From: Chondrosia reniformis
Taxonomy: Eukaryota; Porifera; Demospongiae; Chondrillida; Chondrillidae
DNA length: 64,000 bases
Direction: 5' to 3'
Assembly: GCA_947172415.1 (NCBI GenBank)
Contig: OX359189.1
Location: forward strand, 5,284,501 to 5,348,500
A program made the translations under genes and the position numbers. Within the stretch, counting starts at the first letter, position 1. Every line of letters starts with the position of its first letter. Under the pieces are notes generated by a model. That model did not search any database and was not told the DNA's origin. It saw only the letters and a program-made list of their open reading frames with translations. Shown piece after piece: positions 35,017-49,009 of the stretch.

Positions 35017-36600
35017 ATGTTCTAAAGTTGGAGAACTTACTAGGCCTCATCTTGGATGTAGCTCAATAGCAAAGTAGAGATTGTTTAAACAATACCAAGT
35101 GCTTTCTACCCTTTCCTGTTTTTCCCTCTAAAATGGCCTTGTGTGTATTAATTAAACCGTTGGATCTGATTATCGCTTGCCTTTCAGACATGTATTCCTT
35201 GTTCTTGTAGGCAGCTAACTTGGCCCTGTTTATTGTGATTGGAGACAAGATGTGTGAATATTACTATAAAAGAGTTGGGTTTGCTAAGAGTGGCGGTTGC
35301 TCAGCATTGGCCTACCTCGTGGAGAAGATGCCACTGAAATGGATAACGAACCAACAGCTCATTTTCTTGATGACACTCATGTTTGTCTTGCAGGATCTCA
35401 CAAATGATGTGAGTTAGTCCTCCTTATAGCTGGTTATGAGGAGTAGATTCATACGTAGTTAATACTGATAGAGATGAGGTTTATTGCTGCGCTATTATGT
35501 AGTATGTCTAAAGGGTAGAACCTAAAGAACAAAACTCACAATAATACCACTGTACTAGAAGGCCTTTTCAGAGATTACCACTCCTCATCAGTAGCACTGG
35601 GTAGCATTCAGAAGTTACCAAGTAACTCAAGTTTTTACAAGGGATTGGCTACTTATGCATCAGTTTGAACATATTGAACTCTAAATAATGGTATATAGGC
35701 TGGTTATGTGACAAGAGGAAAGCACTAACGACTATATACTATAGCTTTTCTGAGCTATTTGTATGATATGTTAGATCATTGTGAGCTTTCCGTAGTAGCA
35801 CAAAACAAGACTTATTTCATGGTCCTTAGACCTTTATTAACTGAAATGATATGTACCTCAACTTGTCATTTCAGCTGATAAGGTCTGGACTGAAATGTCT
35901 GAAAGTTCTAAGTTCTGCATTTTTTTGCACTGCTACTGAAGGCTCTTATTATGTCTATCATAACTATTATTGTTCTTTATCTGTTATACTACTGTCATTC
36001 CACACTCCTCCACCCCTAGGTGTTCTCAGGAACCCTTGATCAGGCTTGTAACCTAATGGAGCACATCCTCAGGTGTTGCAATAAGCAGCTGGAGCATGAT
36101 TCTGATTCGCTGAGGAACATCCAGCAGGGGTCATTCCACTCAGTAGCACGCTTCCTAGTGAAGGAAGTCATATCGCCAAATAAAAATGTTAGAAAGCAGT
36201 CCTACAAAATGCTCCACCTGTTGTCTGAGGTCACCAATCAGAGCGTTACTGAAATCATGGAGCCCCACAAAGGAGTATGTTTACTTGTTTACTTGTTTGG
36301 TATCATTTATTTATGCTTTATTTGTTTGTTTGTTTTTAGATCCTTGCTGACATGATTCCACCAAAGAAACACCTTCTGAAGCACCAACTAGTAGTCACAC
36401 AAATAGTTCTAAAGGTTGGTCTCTACAGTGTATAGACATGATTGTTGCATTACCGTTAAACTGTCGTTTCTCACAGGATGGAAATACATTCTGCACCTCT
36501 CTAGCTCTAAGGTTGGTCAGTATTGATACAAGTATCCAAGAACATATAAAGTATTCTTTCAAGAGGTGAATAGAGTATACCTGGTGGAGACGGTCCAGTG
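35017..36600 (+). pseudogene. TRRAP: TRRAP HEAT-repeat exons, copy A fragment
   Basis: TRRAP is the giant pseudokinase scaffold of SAGA and NuA4. Four exons are visible: about 35213-35408 (VGFAKSGG, PLKWITNQQL, QDLTNDV), 36020-36274 (NLMEHILRCC, FLVKEVISPN, VTEIMEPHK), 36340-36414 (LADMIPPKKHLLKHQ) and 36477-36565 (DGNTFCTSLALRLVSID). They follow human TRRAP in order. Exon 4 has two extra bases at about 36545 (catataaag against cataaag in copy B), which shifts the frame. No exon lies before or after, so this is about 200 residues of a 3,800-residue protein. Nearly identical to 50399-51850. Confidence 0.85.
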
Positions 36601-36857
36601 TTTCTTTCAGAGTATATAACATCAAATTGTTGTTTATGTGTAAGGTTTTCAAGGTTACCATTTTATTTATATATAACTCTAAGATAAATTACATGTAATT
36701 TTTGACTAATGTAGGATTCTTGGAAAATTAACATATACATACAGCATCTGCAAACTGCAAGTCTGTGTATTATGTGTTATTTTTATAGTAATTAAATGGC
36801 TATAATCTATGGTTATATGTATAACCTATATGACCTTATAGTTAAACACATGCTAGT

Positions 36858-39800
36858 CTACTGGTACTCTGGCCATTCCAATACTTCCCTTATAAATGCT
36901 TGTAATCCTCTTGCTGCATCTCCAAAAATATCAGGGAGCTATAATATAAGCATAATACACATGTATTAATCTCCTAAATATATACAGTACAAGTTACAAT
37001 ATACTAAGGTAATTTAATATAAATAAATAATATAAATAATGCATATGGCTCCAAGAAAGGACCTAGAAACAGACTGGGTATATTATCATGAAGTTTATGG
37101 TATTAAACTCATTTTAAATTAAGGGATTTTTCATTTAGGCCACCGCTTGTCGGGTTGTAGTGAAGGATAGATAAAGCGTTTTTTATACGTTCCCGTCAAG
37201 TTTGAGGCAGAGTTGTTCCTATATTGATGCGAAAGACTGAATTCGTTTGGTCGACCGTATTATTTTGGTAATTTAAGCTCTATCTTCTCTTCTTACGTTA
37301 TCTGTTAATATTTTTACTTATCCATATGTATCATTATGAGAATAAAGCCTTGTTGAGTGTCAGCAGCATGAATTTACTAATTTCCTATTTATACTGACTT
37401 GTATTCCCATTTCTTATGTATTGCTGATGAAGACCTCTGGGTCGAAACATCCAGAATTAGTAAATTCATGTTGCTGACATTCAACAAGGCTTTAATCTTA
37501 TCTATGTGTGTACATACAGTAGAATCTCGTAACGAAATTGCTCATAGCGAATGTCTATAAGTATAGTGAAATACTTTGCTAGCTAATTACACTCAAGTAC
37601 AAATTACAATCAAGTATTACACAGCACAAGTTACAAATTTAAGAGATCCAAGTGATTATGTAATATTAAAATTGCAATCAAGTACTAGGTACACATGCAG
37701 TGCAAGTTACAAATTTAAAAGAGATCCAAGTGACCCATAGGATAATCAGTATTTTAAATAGTATAGTTGCAAGCTTTGAAATCCTCAACTACTGCATAGA
37801 GAGTAGTAGTTAATACAGATCGTCCAATTGCAAGGTAGAACACATGGCCTACCAATTACCTTTTCACACCTTAGTTTAGACTGAAGATGATGCATCTGCA
37901 TGCCATTTATCAACAAAGGTTCCAATCTTAAAGGGGTCTCAGCTAATAACCACAACAGATTTGATTTACCTTATGAGGGAGCTAAGAATACCTACGGTTG
38001 GTTGCATGCATTCACATAATCAACAGGGTTAGAGACCATTTTATAACTTACACACAAGGGACATCATATGACATACTTATATAAAGGCCTTAGCCTTTTA
38101 TGTCCTTGCCTCCAACCCTGTTGATATACGAATGCATGCAAGCAACCGTAGGTATTCTTAGCTCCCTCACAAGGTAAATCAAATCTGCTGTGGTTATTAG
38201 CTGAGACCCCTTTAAGATTGGAACCTTCGTTGATAAATGGCATGCATATGCATCATCTTCAGTCTAAACTAAGGTGTGAAAAGGTAATTGGTAGGCCATG
38301 TGTTCTACCTTGGATGATCTGTATCAACTACTACTCTCTATGCAGTAGTTGAGGATTTCAAAGTGTGACTAAAGTTGGTCACTTGGATCTCTTTAAATTT
38401 GTACCTTGCACTGTGTAGCTATAGTACTTGATTAATATTACATATAAAAAAATTTAATTTAATGGAACAATCTGCTATAATATATAAAAGCGTATTATTT
38501 TATAAAGTCTTCCATATTTGAAATACAATGCATATATAATATACAGTGTATCTTTCAAGGATTAATGTATCAATATGTATACCTGCTTTTTAGTTGGAGC
38601 AAATTTTAGATAGTTAGATGAATCTTTATATTCGTTTCTAAGCTCCATGGCTATAGACCATATCCTATTTGGAGATTCACTGACATCAGATAGTGAAGAA
38701 GCCCTATATTATATACGTATATAGATGTGCATATATATATAAATCTCACTATATTTAGCTACATGTATAGGTAATTATAGGATGATAGGGATCATCTAAC
38801 TGCACCAAACATATCTTTGAGGTGGTTAATCTTTTAGTCTTTAAAGCATTTATAGATGCACAGTCGGTTCTTTTAGGATTCAGACATTTGGACTCTGGGA
38901 GTTTCAGTTGCTGAAGACCCACACACGTGGAATATTGTCATTTTATACTTTTAAACATGACTATTAGCATAGGTATTAGGATGATCACGCACAACCCCAT
39001 GCATGTATCTGCCTAAAGCCTTCCTTGTATATTTAGTGGTTAAGACAGTATAATCCCTCATCACCTGTGGCAACAGCTGCTAAATATATATATACATGTA
39101 CATAATACATATATGTATTATATGTCTCACCATTGAATGAAAGATCCACCTAATTGTACCTCCTTGTGCATGTGTTTATCGTTTGGCTCTCCAGGTATCA
39201 CTTGTGTAATGGTAAAAGGAAAGCCCTGTAAGGAAATACGTATTATAAATAAATGCAATCTGAATGCAAAATATACTCACAAGATCCTTTGTTATTCATT
39301 GAATTACCTATATAATACAATCTATGTATTATATATATAGGTAATTCAATGGCAGTCCAGACATCTAAAAAGGTATACACACATGTCTAAATATTGTTAC
39401 GTTGATGGTCATACAGTAAGTGTGGTAACCAAATTAGTTACTACTTAAGATGTGACTTTTATTATAATATTTCATAAAATATTACTTATGCAATCATAAT
39501 TATTATACAAGTACAGTCAGACAAAAACCTTTGTATATAACCAGATCTAATATAATAGCGATATTATATGTATTTAGTTGATTACCTGCCCATTCTTTGA
39601 CATTGCTGTAGCTACTTTTGTTGATATTCTTGTATAAATAGTGTTATCATTTTCATCACTTGCTATATAAAATCGTAGACAGATGCATATACTGTAATTT
39701 CAGGCTCAGATTGCATCCATGTGCTCAAATTCAGGTGCTATAGTGTTTGAAATTGAAATATGTAGTTACACATACTGAGTTAATATTGTGGTCAGATATA

Positions 39801-41891
39801 GCTTTACCAATGATATCTTTCATTATCTTTACATTATTCCTTTATACTTACAATATACGTAGACAGTACTTACTGTAAATTATAGAGATATATAGGTATA
39901 TAAATAGGAAATGCTCAGATATGCTCACTTATTGGATAGTAGATTGTTTGTGCTGCTGTATGAATGTCAACAATACCAGCTATTGGTAGATTTGTTTTGA
40001 TATAATTCATTAAAATTTTAGTCTCCAGTTCAGGTTTTCCAAATTCTCCTGGATTTACATCCAGGTATATTTGATGGCAAATGTCTTCATATTTTGTCTG
40101 TTTGTATTGTTCATAGTTGCCTTTATATTTTAGATAGCCTTTCTATTACAAAAAGAAATAAATGGTATAGTATATATATGTATAGATAATCCCACTTTTT
40201 TTCCACCAAATGTGAAGTTTTAAGTACAGTATATATGGATTTTTAAGATGATGAAGCTGACACAAGAACACCTCTGGGTTCTCCCCATGATTAGATGAAG
40301 GCCTTTATTATACTTTGCAAGAATATATAAAAACAATAAACCATCAGTTCCATCATTTGCAACATATAATATTCTGATTGAACAAGTTACCATCAGATTA
40401 TATAATAAACAGCTGCAGTATATATAAAATTAATTGAATGGCATTGCATGGGAACAATTGACTTTTCATTATAGTATCAAAAACCTATATATATGTATAT
40501 AGTAAGTGGATATAACACAACAGGTCACATCCACTGATCACAAGGCCATGTATTAGTGACAAATGTGGCACCTCTGAAGCATTTCATACAACAGATGGAT
40601 ATAAACCTACTTCAGTAAGTATAACATTTCAACAATGTTGTGTCAAAAAGCTAAGCAGTTTGATGAATCACCTTAGAAGGACATGCAGCATGCAACCGCT
40701 TTTTGTTCATTTTGACATATTATTGAGTAAGTTCTGTGTACTTACAGACTATAATACTTGTACACACACAGCAGATTAGGCTATTTTAGTCGCCTTATAA
40801 AGACATACCATAGCTATCCCTGGATAAATGTTAAAGTTTCGGTTGATATCCACTCCTTCAGACTTGGAAGGCTTACACATTGGGTTACAATTGACTCTCC
40901 AAAGACGAGGTTGTAAAGGTGCAGCTACAATTGGTTCTGTCCATGTAAACTATAATTTATATATTCAAAAACACAATTAGCAAGGGTCATGGTTAATATA
41001 TTCCATTTTACCATGGCAACAAACTGAAAATGAAGGTATAACTTTCTATATGGTAAAAACTAGTGTCTTCTATATATATATATATATGTATAACCTAATG
41101 ATCTCACTATACTCTTAAAGTTATGGGCACACCTCACCTGGTATCCATCTGGATTGACAACTGGGACAATTATGAACTCAGTAGCTTGGAATCTTTTAAA
41201 ATAATTCTGCATACAAATGTATATTGTATACATAATTAAAGACTTGGAATGTTTATATAGTTGATATCTTACATTTTTTACTTTCCCTCCTTTTGTCATT
41301 TTCTCGTAGTTATTCAAGATGATTTGAGTGTAGCACATACAGGCTGTACCTGTTGCCCATTCTCCTGAATTTTAGAACATAATTAATCTTGATATTGGGC
41401 AAATGATATTTAATAGAAACATACTTCCATGAATTAGACATTGAATGTATATTTTCTTTCTTTCTATTTTTTTCACAGTGGGTGGCCCTGTGATGTGTAC
41501 AGCTATTATTTCATTTCCATTCTTAGTCTCTCCTGGCATAGTGTACCATTTGTAGTTCACATTGAGGTGGTCATACTTATGAGGCAAGTATTTTTTGAAG
41601 AAATGATAGATTTTGTCCAATGAATACTACAAACAAGACATGCAAACATGGCAACATATGCATACTGAATGATCAAACTCAATTAAAAATAAGGATATTA
41701 AAATATTTTGATATACTACTTACAAAGTCTATGAGACAGTCTGCAACTTGCATTGATGCTCTGCCATTGTCTAGAACTCCCTCAGTGTCTGATGTCTTTA
41801 CCTGGTGATACCCGTAACCAACAGCAGTTTGACAAAATAATATAGGAATTAATACAGAGAGTAATTGAGGCTTCAAAAGAAGAAACTGCAT
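36858..41891 (-). CDS. M14 (CPA/CPB-type) metallocarboxypeptidase, copy A
   Basis: Zinc exopeptidase removing C-terminal residues. Ten exons in coding order: 41724-41891, 41425-41626, 41273-41364, 41138-41206, 40809-40949, 39929-40142, 39586-39662, 39131-39225, 38583-38703, 36858-36938. All in frame; 419 aa. A secretory signal peptide (LLSVLIPILFCQTAVG) leads. Zinc ligands are HGRE (His122, Glu125) and DIHT (His285). Substrate Arg lies in GVDINRNF (Arg214), and the catalytic Glu is Glu373 in AMELRN. VVNPDGYQ is also typical. Only about 35 residues separate the signal from YSLDKIYHFF, so the usual 90-residue inhibitory propeptide is missing. The specificity loop reads GGSFIQW (CPA GGSIDW, CPB GGSDDW), arguing against a preference for basic residues. 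Secreted digestive or processing enzyme. Copy B is at 52097-57683. Confidence 0.9.
37341..37499 (+). mobile_element. Inverted-repeat element with hammerhead-like core
   Basis: Arms of about 42 bp (gccttgttgagtgtcagcag... and inverse ctgacattcaacaaggc) flank CTGATGAAGACCTCTGGGTC then GAAACATCC (37424-37450). It lies in the last intron of carboxypeptidase copy A and is absent from the matching intron of copy B. Arm sequence is related to the element at 31412-31739. Confidence 0.65.
37658..38444. mobile_element. Large palindromic (fold-back) element in carboxypeptidase A
   Basis: Arms of about 350 bp (roughly 37658-38035 and 38100-38444) are about 95% inverse copies around a 60-70 base spacer. 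Landmarks are ctacggttggttgcatgcat / atgcatgcaagcaaccgtag and aaggggtctcagctaataac / gttattagctgagacccctt. There are no ORFs. Part of the left end (aagttacaaatttaagagat) is additionally repeated just outside. It is absent from the equivalent intron of copy B. Confidence 0.85.
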
Positions 41892-43585
41892 GATAATCTA
41901 TATACACTGAAAGTAAAAGAAAATTCTCTTAAACAGTTTTTATATACAGTATATTCCAGCAAATTCTTTCTTGCCTCTCTTAATTGTTTAATGACCTGAA
42001 ATGCTTATTTATGTGAAATGCCCTTTATATAAGTAGATACCTGCTATATTCACATTAGGAGTATTCATAAGTGTGTTACATGAAGGAGTACATAAAATGG
42101 TGCAAAAGGAATTTCCTGCATGCCAAATTAAATTTAATTTGTCTTTTGAAGACACAATTCATGGATATAAGGAAGAGGTAAATGTGTGAAATTATACATT
42201 TAAAAAACCTGAGTTTAATTATTATTTTATAATATTTAAGTTAATTATGCTATTAAGTTATAAATGTTCTTTATTATATCTATAACATATCTATTATATC
42301 TACGTATATGTGCAAACCAAATACGTATCAAAATTAATGTTATAACGTTATGTATGTCAATTAAAACAACCCTATTTTTTGATGCACACATAGAAATGAT
42401 TACCTTAAATGGGTATATAATACAGTTGCCTGGATATTGTGAACCTATTCATACAATATATATGGAACTATAACAATTAGGAAAAAATTTATTACATATA
42501 TGCATGTGAATGGTATTACAGATTTTAATTGTACATTTGTTATAACTTTGCTGTGTCTTTATAGGAAACCATTTATTAGGATTTTACATGGCTATCGGAA
42601 AATTATAATTTCACTTACTAATCGGATAATTATAGGTACATATTTATATTGATATATTGAACAAGTTCTCAATTGACGAATGCTAAACATATAGTGGGTA
42701 AGGAAATTCATAATGGAAGCATTGTCAAAAAATAGGTACAGCTAATTGATTTGCATTTGTCCTTTAGATACCTATATATGTTAGGAAATGTTAATACTAA
42801 TGTAGTCAGATTAATTACACATGTATACGTATATTAATAGTTTAATGATAAAAAAGGCCTTCTGAATGAAATACAATTATCTTAATGATGCATGAATCCC
42901 ACAATCCCACAATTACTTTATGTAGGAGTATGTACATATTCAAAAGTTATTTCTGTTGAGACTCCTAAATCTACTGATTGGTATACTCCCTCTACACAGT
43001 AGGAATTGTACTGTACTTGTACTGTATATATACATGTATAAATTAGATGGGTGACTGAAATAAGGTTAAACCTGTTTTGTACATACTTGGAAAAACAATT
43101 CTTAAGCTCAGGACTTAAAATTTCCTATAATACATAGATCATGATGGTTCATCTTTCGATAATTTTGAACGTCTATGAGGTGAGAATGAACCTATACCAA
43201 GGCATCATCTTAAAAAAAAGCTGGAAACCCTTTTTTACCAAAGCTTCTGTTTCCCCCTTTTCCCCAGAAATGATGTAAGTGATGATGTCACTGATAATGG
43301 CAGGAACAGGTGTCCATGCATAAAAGGGAGACACTTTCTTACCACCGTCAGTCGCTGAAGAAGACCCCAAGGGTCAAAATGTCTGACAGAACAAAGAACA
43401 GAAAACTGTGTCTTTAGATGCTCAAAATTATCGAAAGATGAACCTCCAAATGATATATGTATACCATTTGCATGTGATTGACCAATTGATCAATAAAATT
43501 AAAGCAAATTGGCTTAGCAATGGGACATTAATTGTTGCTTCAGTAATGGGAAATCGAACACATTAACATTTATGCATAAAGAATG
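41892..43585. repeat. Carboxypeptidase upstream region, present three times
   Basis: Noncoding DNA upstream of copy A matches 57684-59215 (upstream of copy B). In part (42300-43385) it also matches 61418-62775. Shared landmarks are ttttttgatgcacacatag, ttgtacatttgttataactt and atctactgattggtatactc. No coding region is seen. Confidence 0.85.
43146..43445 (+). mobile_element. Inverted-repeat element with hammerhead-like core
   Basis: Arms ggttcatctttcgataattt (43146-43170) and aaattatcgaaagatgaacc (43420-43445) bound 300 bp. Near the right end is CTGAAGAAGACCCCAAGGGT then CAAAATGTC (43354-43384). A second copy at about 62541-62775 keeps the left arm and a better core but ends right after it. 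Confidence 0.7.
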
Positions 43586-44559
43586 CGTGAACATTAGTAA
43601 AAGTAACGAAACAAGAAAGTGATCATATGCTAAGGCTACCATTGCAGAAGTGGCATACTGAAACTTACTTAACTTGTGCTCCTCCCATGCAGTTGTATAA
43701 GCAAACTGTACACACAGCAGTGTCTGAGCGCATTCTGCTAACCATGAGTACTCTAGTGCTGCAACCTTCAACGTAGGCCAGGTATGCCAGTATTATACTG
43801 GCCTCTGATGTCGAAAAATGTATTGCCCAAAGGCACTCACACACTAGTGATGTGGCTGATTCGTTTCTTCCTCTGTTGGAGTAATCTGCAATTCAACAAG
43901 GAAAGCTACGTAGACTTTGTAGTTGTGCAGATCAAATTCCTCTCATTTCTTGTGTACATGGTCAGAATCTACCAGGTTAGCTATGTAACCATAAGATACA
44001 TGGAGGAGGATATAGTACAAAAGAAGCAATTGAGTTTGAACTAAAATGGGGCAATAGTGGAAACAGGCTGCTATTGGAAACCACCCCATTTCTACTGACA
44101 TGATCTTACCTGCTTGTTGTCTTGCTATGGTTTGACACATGTTTTGAGGCCAGCAGCCTTTGTCCTCATAGTAACAACCATAGTTACCATGGTTACAATA
44201 ATAATCATAGTTACCATAATTAAATAATTTCCATTACAGTTAGGGATATTAATATACGGCCATCTTTCTAATTATGTATGTATATACATGTAACCCTGTA
44301 GGAGCAGGTGGCCTCGCACGTGGGAGGAATGGTGCAGGGGATGCTGACACTGTTGTGCAACTGTCCACAGATACTGACTTAAAACCTTCATCCTGCAATA
44401 TGGACTTGGTATAGTTATTGCATAATATTATCACTACCAGGAAGTACCACATACAAGAAGAGAACCTCTCATAGTGACAAAACACATCCTAGCAAATGAC
44501 CTGAGAAAGTGTAAGATACTCACATCTAATCAAAAATGAAAGTAACTACCTACCTCACT

Positions 44560-44825
44560 TGCATGCATCTGGTGGGAAAAAACAGGTTATGGGAAATGTG
44601 TAAGACCCCTAGATTTATCAAAAAGGAGATTCAAGGACACACAAAAGATCAACAAGAAGACAAAGATTCCTTGGGGTCACTGACAAAGGGTGGAATTCCA
44701 GAAACAGCTGTCTGGCCCAGTGGAGAAGAAGAAAAGTAGAAGGATAAAACCCTTATATCCTAATTCAAAGCTCTCACTAGGTTTAGTTCCCTATAAGCCT
44801 TTACTCTAAAGTAGATGTAGCATGT
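44560..44825 (+). repeat. Dispersed repeat R1, copy 4 (inside the TRRAP relic)
   Basis: Matches 5220-5415: acacaaaagatcaacaagaa, aagggtggaattcc, agctgtctggcccagtggag. Same strand as copy 1. It provides the longest version of R1 in the window. Confidence 0.75.
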
Positions 44826-47800
44826 TTTATTGGATTATACATGTATGAAATAGTGAATGTGCTCATTTCTTTATATTTCATTAAAGTGATTGACCAGTTG
44901 TTTGATGAGAAGGTGCTGAGAGGGTCGGGTTGGACTGCTAGGGAAACTATAAGGTTTGTGATGCAACACCTACGTAATGCTTGTCCTCTTAATTTAGAAA
45001 CATACTTACATATAATATACCGTATGTATGAGTATATATACATACATACATGTAATATATATCTTCGAAATGGACTGTCTTTGAATTTTGACACCTTTTC
45101 TGTTTATCTGGTAAATCTTGATTATAAGGGCACTTAGTCATAAGGTACGTACATACAGGAATAATATATGACATATGTATTTCATAGTCTGATTTGGTCA
45201 TACTGTACTACTTAAAGACCCTATTGACTAGCAGTTGTGCAACAATATACCCTACAGGGTCTGGTTGAGTAAGTTGTTGCTCTTATTGCAACACGTACAG
45301 CTTTAGTCTAAAAGTGGCAATCCCAAAGCGGCTATGCTGCTTCTGACAGAACTCTCATTACTCAGACATACACATTTGCAGCTACATACCTTCCACTCTT
45401 TAGTTCAGACAGTGAAGTTGTTCTCAAGAAATGTTCACGATGATTCCCTCCCAACCAGCATACAGATTAGGAGTTGTAAGGTAGGAATGTGCAATTGACG
45501 TCAAACCCTGTTAAGATGAAATGGGAGGGACCATTAATTAGGGTATACTGTACAATTACCTTTGATTCACTGTGTGTTTGCTATTATCAATTCATGGTGG
45601 CACTGGATAAAATTTATTTCTCTCTGTACTCTATTACAGTTCTGTTTTACCTTTTAATTATGTCTGTAGTTGTTGCTGATCGAGTTTGCATGGTTGAATC
45701 TATTCAGAGGGTTGCTGATACCTCACAATACCTAATGTTCAGTCTACAGTTGACTCCTGATATAACTAACATCAAAATCTAAGCATAATTGTTCATTATA
45801 AAAGAAGTTCTTTATATATAACCAAATGTATTTTATTTGCATATAACTATACAAATAAACTACTCATCAGTGCAGTATTAATACAGTAAACAGCTGTAGA
45901 ATGCTTACAAAATTAGAAGTATGTACAATAGTATATTAATGGTACTCAGGGTGGACTTTGCAACTGAACATTTGTCACAAATACCCTTCTCCTTTCTCCC
46001 TTTATTCACTTCATCCAGTAACTTTGGTTTAAGATTGGTAAATAAAGCCGTTTTTGGCTTCACACATACATAATTTATAAGTTAACACATTGAATGGACA
46101 GGAAATTGTTTTTTGACAATCGTTCATTTTAACCCAAAATTTGTTAGGAGCGAGTTTATTATAAGTGGAATTGACTGTATGTACATATACGTATGTACGT
46201 ATACGTTTTTATACTTACATGTTTGGTGACCTCATGTATGTATGTACTGTATATCAACACTTGTGACACTTAGGCTAGAGATGTGCTAATTTGTATGATG
46301 GATTGCTTCATTGAGAGGTTCCATACAATTGCAACCTACCATCTGCCAGATATAGTTGAGAAGTGTTAAATTCAAGATAATTTAATTATTACACACAACA
46401 CACACACACGTCCACATATACGTATATAGATATAAGTATTAGTGTATTTCAGTAATGCTTTGTATGTGTTTGTGATTCAGTTCAGCAATGAAAAATAGCA
46501 AGGATTCAACTTCCACTGAAGGAATTCAGAGTCAGAACCAGTCAAGGCAGTCTCAAGGTCAGTGTGGAATTATGTACGTACATATATATAGGTATATGAT
46601 ATGTTTACAGTAATATGGTTTCTTGGGTATGCTGAGAAGTTGACACTTGCCAGCTTTGAAATTGTGTAGAATGTTGTAGATTGTGTATGGTTACCTTCCT
46701 TGACTTAGCCAACAGATAGAGATTGACTTGTGTATTGATATTCCTATAATGTTTATGAGCTAATTTTAAAGGAAACAAGTGTCCTCACCTGAATATCCCC
46801 CCGCTAAAGAATTCTGTTAATACTTAATACTTCAAGTATTTAGCTTTACTCCACAAGTGATTTATGACCATTGGTTTAAGCACTACCTTAATATGGACGT
46901 GTTTTCATTCTCTAATCAAGGCAATTCCAGATCTGCTGCAAATTGCTCTTGTTTCATCAGTTAATGAATGTCGTGTGACGGTGAAGACGCTAGTTTCTGG
47001 TATGAAGACTATTGTTTGGGGAGCGGACTCCTGCCAACTCCCTGGGAGTGGTAAGTGGGTGGGCGTGCCCTTCTGTTACCATGGTGATGTGCTACTTGTT
47101 TATAAGTCGCAGTTCCACAACATCCTCAGAAAGTGTTTCTGCCAAAAGACAGCTAAACTTATTGCACTGTTGAAATATGGTAGGAATAATTTATATATGC
47201 ATATATTTATAGTTTGTGTAGTACATATGTATATTTATATATATTTATTCCTTATTTATCCAATATTTATGTATTTATATAATATATTGTAGACAATGTT
47301 ATTGTGGATTCACTGTCCACTTCTCAAGATGTGCTGTATGTTGGTCTGTTACTGCTGTAGCTCTCGTGGCACTGGACATTTACAGGATGGTCAGCACGCA
47401 GGATGGACTGATCACTTTGAGAAAAGCTAGTGTTCAGACAATGAAGACTATTAAAGAAGAGAAGGAGGTCATGGAGAACTTTGCTTCTACTGTGAGTAGG
47501 CAGTTTTAAATGCAACTTTGAGAAAGAGTGGGAGTAAACAACATGTTGACCCACAACAATTGCTATATTTTAAATAAATATTTTAGCAATGACTTGTACA
47601 GACAAGTAAGGAGAGTGAAGAGAGAGTGAGGAGGTAGTGTAACGTTGGAGTTGGATTGAAGGGTTTTAGTAGAGGATAGAGGATATAAGATGAGGTTGCC
47701 AATATTTCTTAACTTACTGTAATTTCTGATCTTTCTTAGTTTACTATGATCCATTTAAACACCTTCAAAGAGGAGCAGATTGAGGTACTTTATCCAGTTG

Positions 47801-49009
47801 TGTCCATACTTGTGTCCTGTCATATTTGGTGGAATGTATCCATGGAAAATATGCATTATAAGTGATTTTAAACAAATCTTTGGCAAATCCTACAACATCT
47901 GCTACTTTTGCAACCATTTTGTTAGACATTCTGCTGAAGAGGATGGAATACTTAGGAGGTACTGCAGAGCTCTTAGGGCTATAATGCTGCACATACATTA
48001 AATATACATTTATTTATCAAGTTCTTAATATTAGTTTGTTGTTTACTTTTACTTTATTTTCATCAGGTAGAATGCTACTTAAGAGAATATTATTTTTCAA
48101 GTGAAATGTGTTGTAAAGTTGAGTACATTGTTTTCTTTCCTTCAGGAGGAGAAGCTAATAATGCTGATCTCTATTTGAAGTTCTTCAAGCTAGTGTTAAG
48201 TTCTGTCTCCCTCTTTCTCCAAAATAACGAGAGCATGTTGAAGCCTCACCTTCACACTATTGTCAAACAGTTCACCCAACTGGCAAATAGAGCCAAGGAC
48301 CTTTACAACTACTTCCTCTTGTTCAGAGCATTCTTTAGATCAATTGGTGGAGGTAAGGTGGAGGGATAAGTTATCAATATTGACTTTAAACCAGTTTAAG
48401 TGGAAAATGTTTATGAATTATCTACAGGTACTACAAAAACAACTCCCCCTAGTATATACATAGTACTTATACATGTAGGCAGGTATATTTGGGAATTTTT
48501 GAGCCCGTGTCAATGGCAGCTAAAAGATAATGATTTCTATAGTGCTAGAAAATTAGCCATTACTCTATTTCTTTACTGTTGTATACATATTGTTAGTACC
48601 TTGATCTACTATCTTGATGACCTCTTAGGACAAGGCTTCTGATGGTACATATAGCATATACAGTGATCCAGTTGTACATATCAATGGGCCATCCCCTTTT
48701 ACTATCTGTGAAATCCTTTCTTACTCCAGGAAGCCATGACTTGCTCTATCAGGAGTTCCTTCCTCTCCTGTCAAATCTCCTACAAGGTCTGAATCACCTC
48801 CAGAGTGGAGTGCATAAACAGTATATGAAAGATCTATTCGTTGAACTTTATTTAACTTGTACCTGTTCGTCCTAGCTGACTTTTACCATTTCTACACATG
48901 TTAATGGACCCACTTGTTTCAGCTTTGAATGGATCACAGGCTCTTGTTAGACAGGTCAGTACCTCCATTTGCAATATGGTCTAATGTTTATATTGTCATC
49001 CATCTTTGC

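Noticed and set aside
38905..38935. attgctgaagacccacaca-like sequence (also near 53548)
   Set aside because: Only the first half of the core is present; there is no GGGTCGAAA partner.
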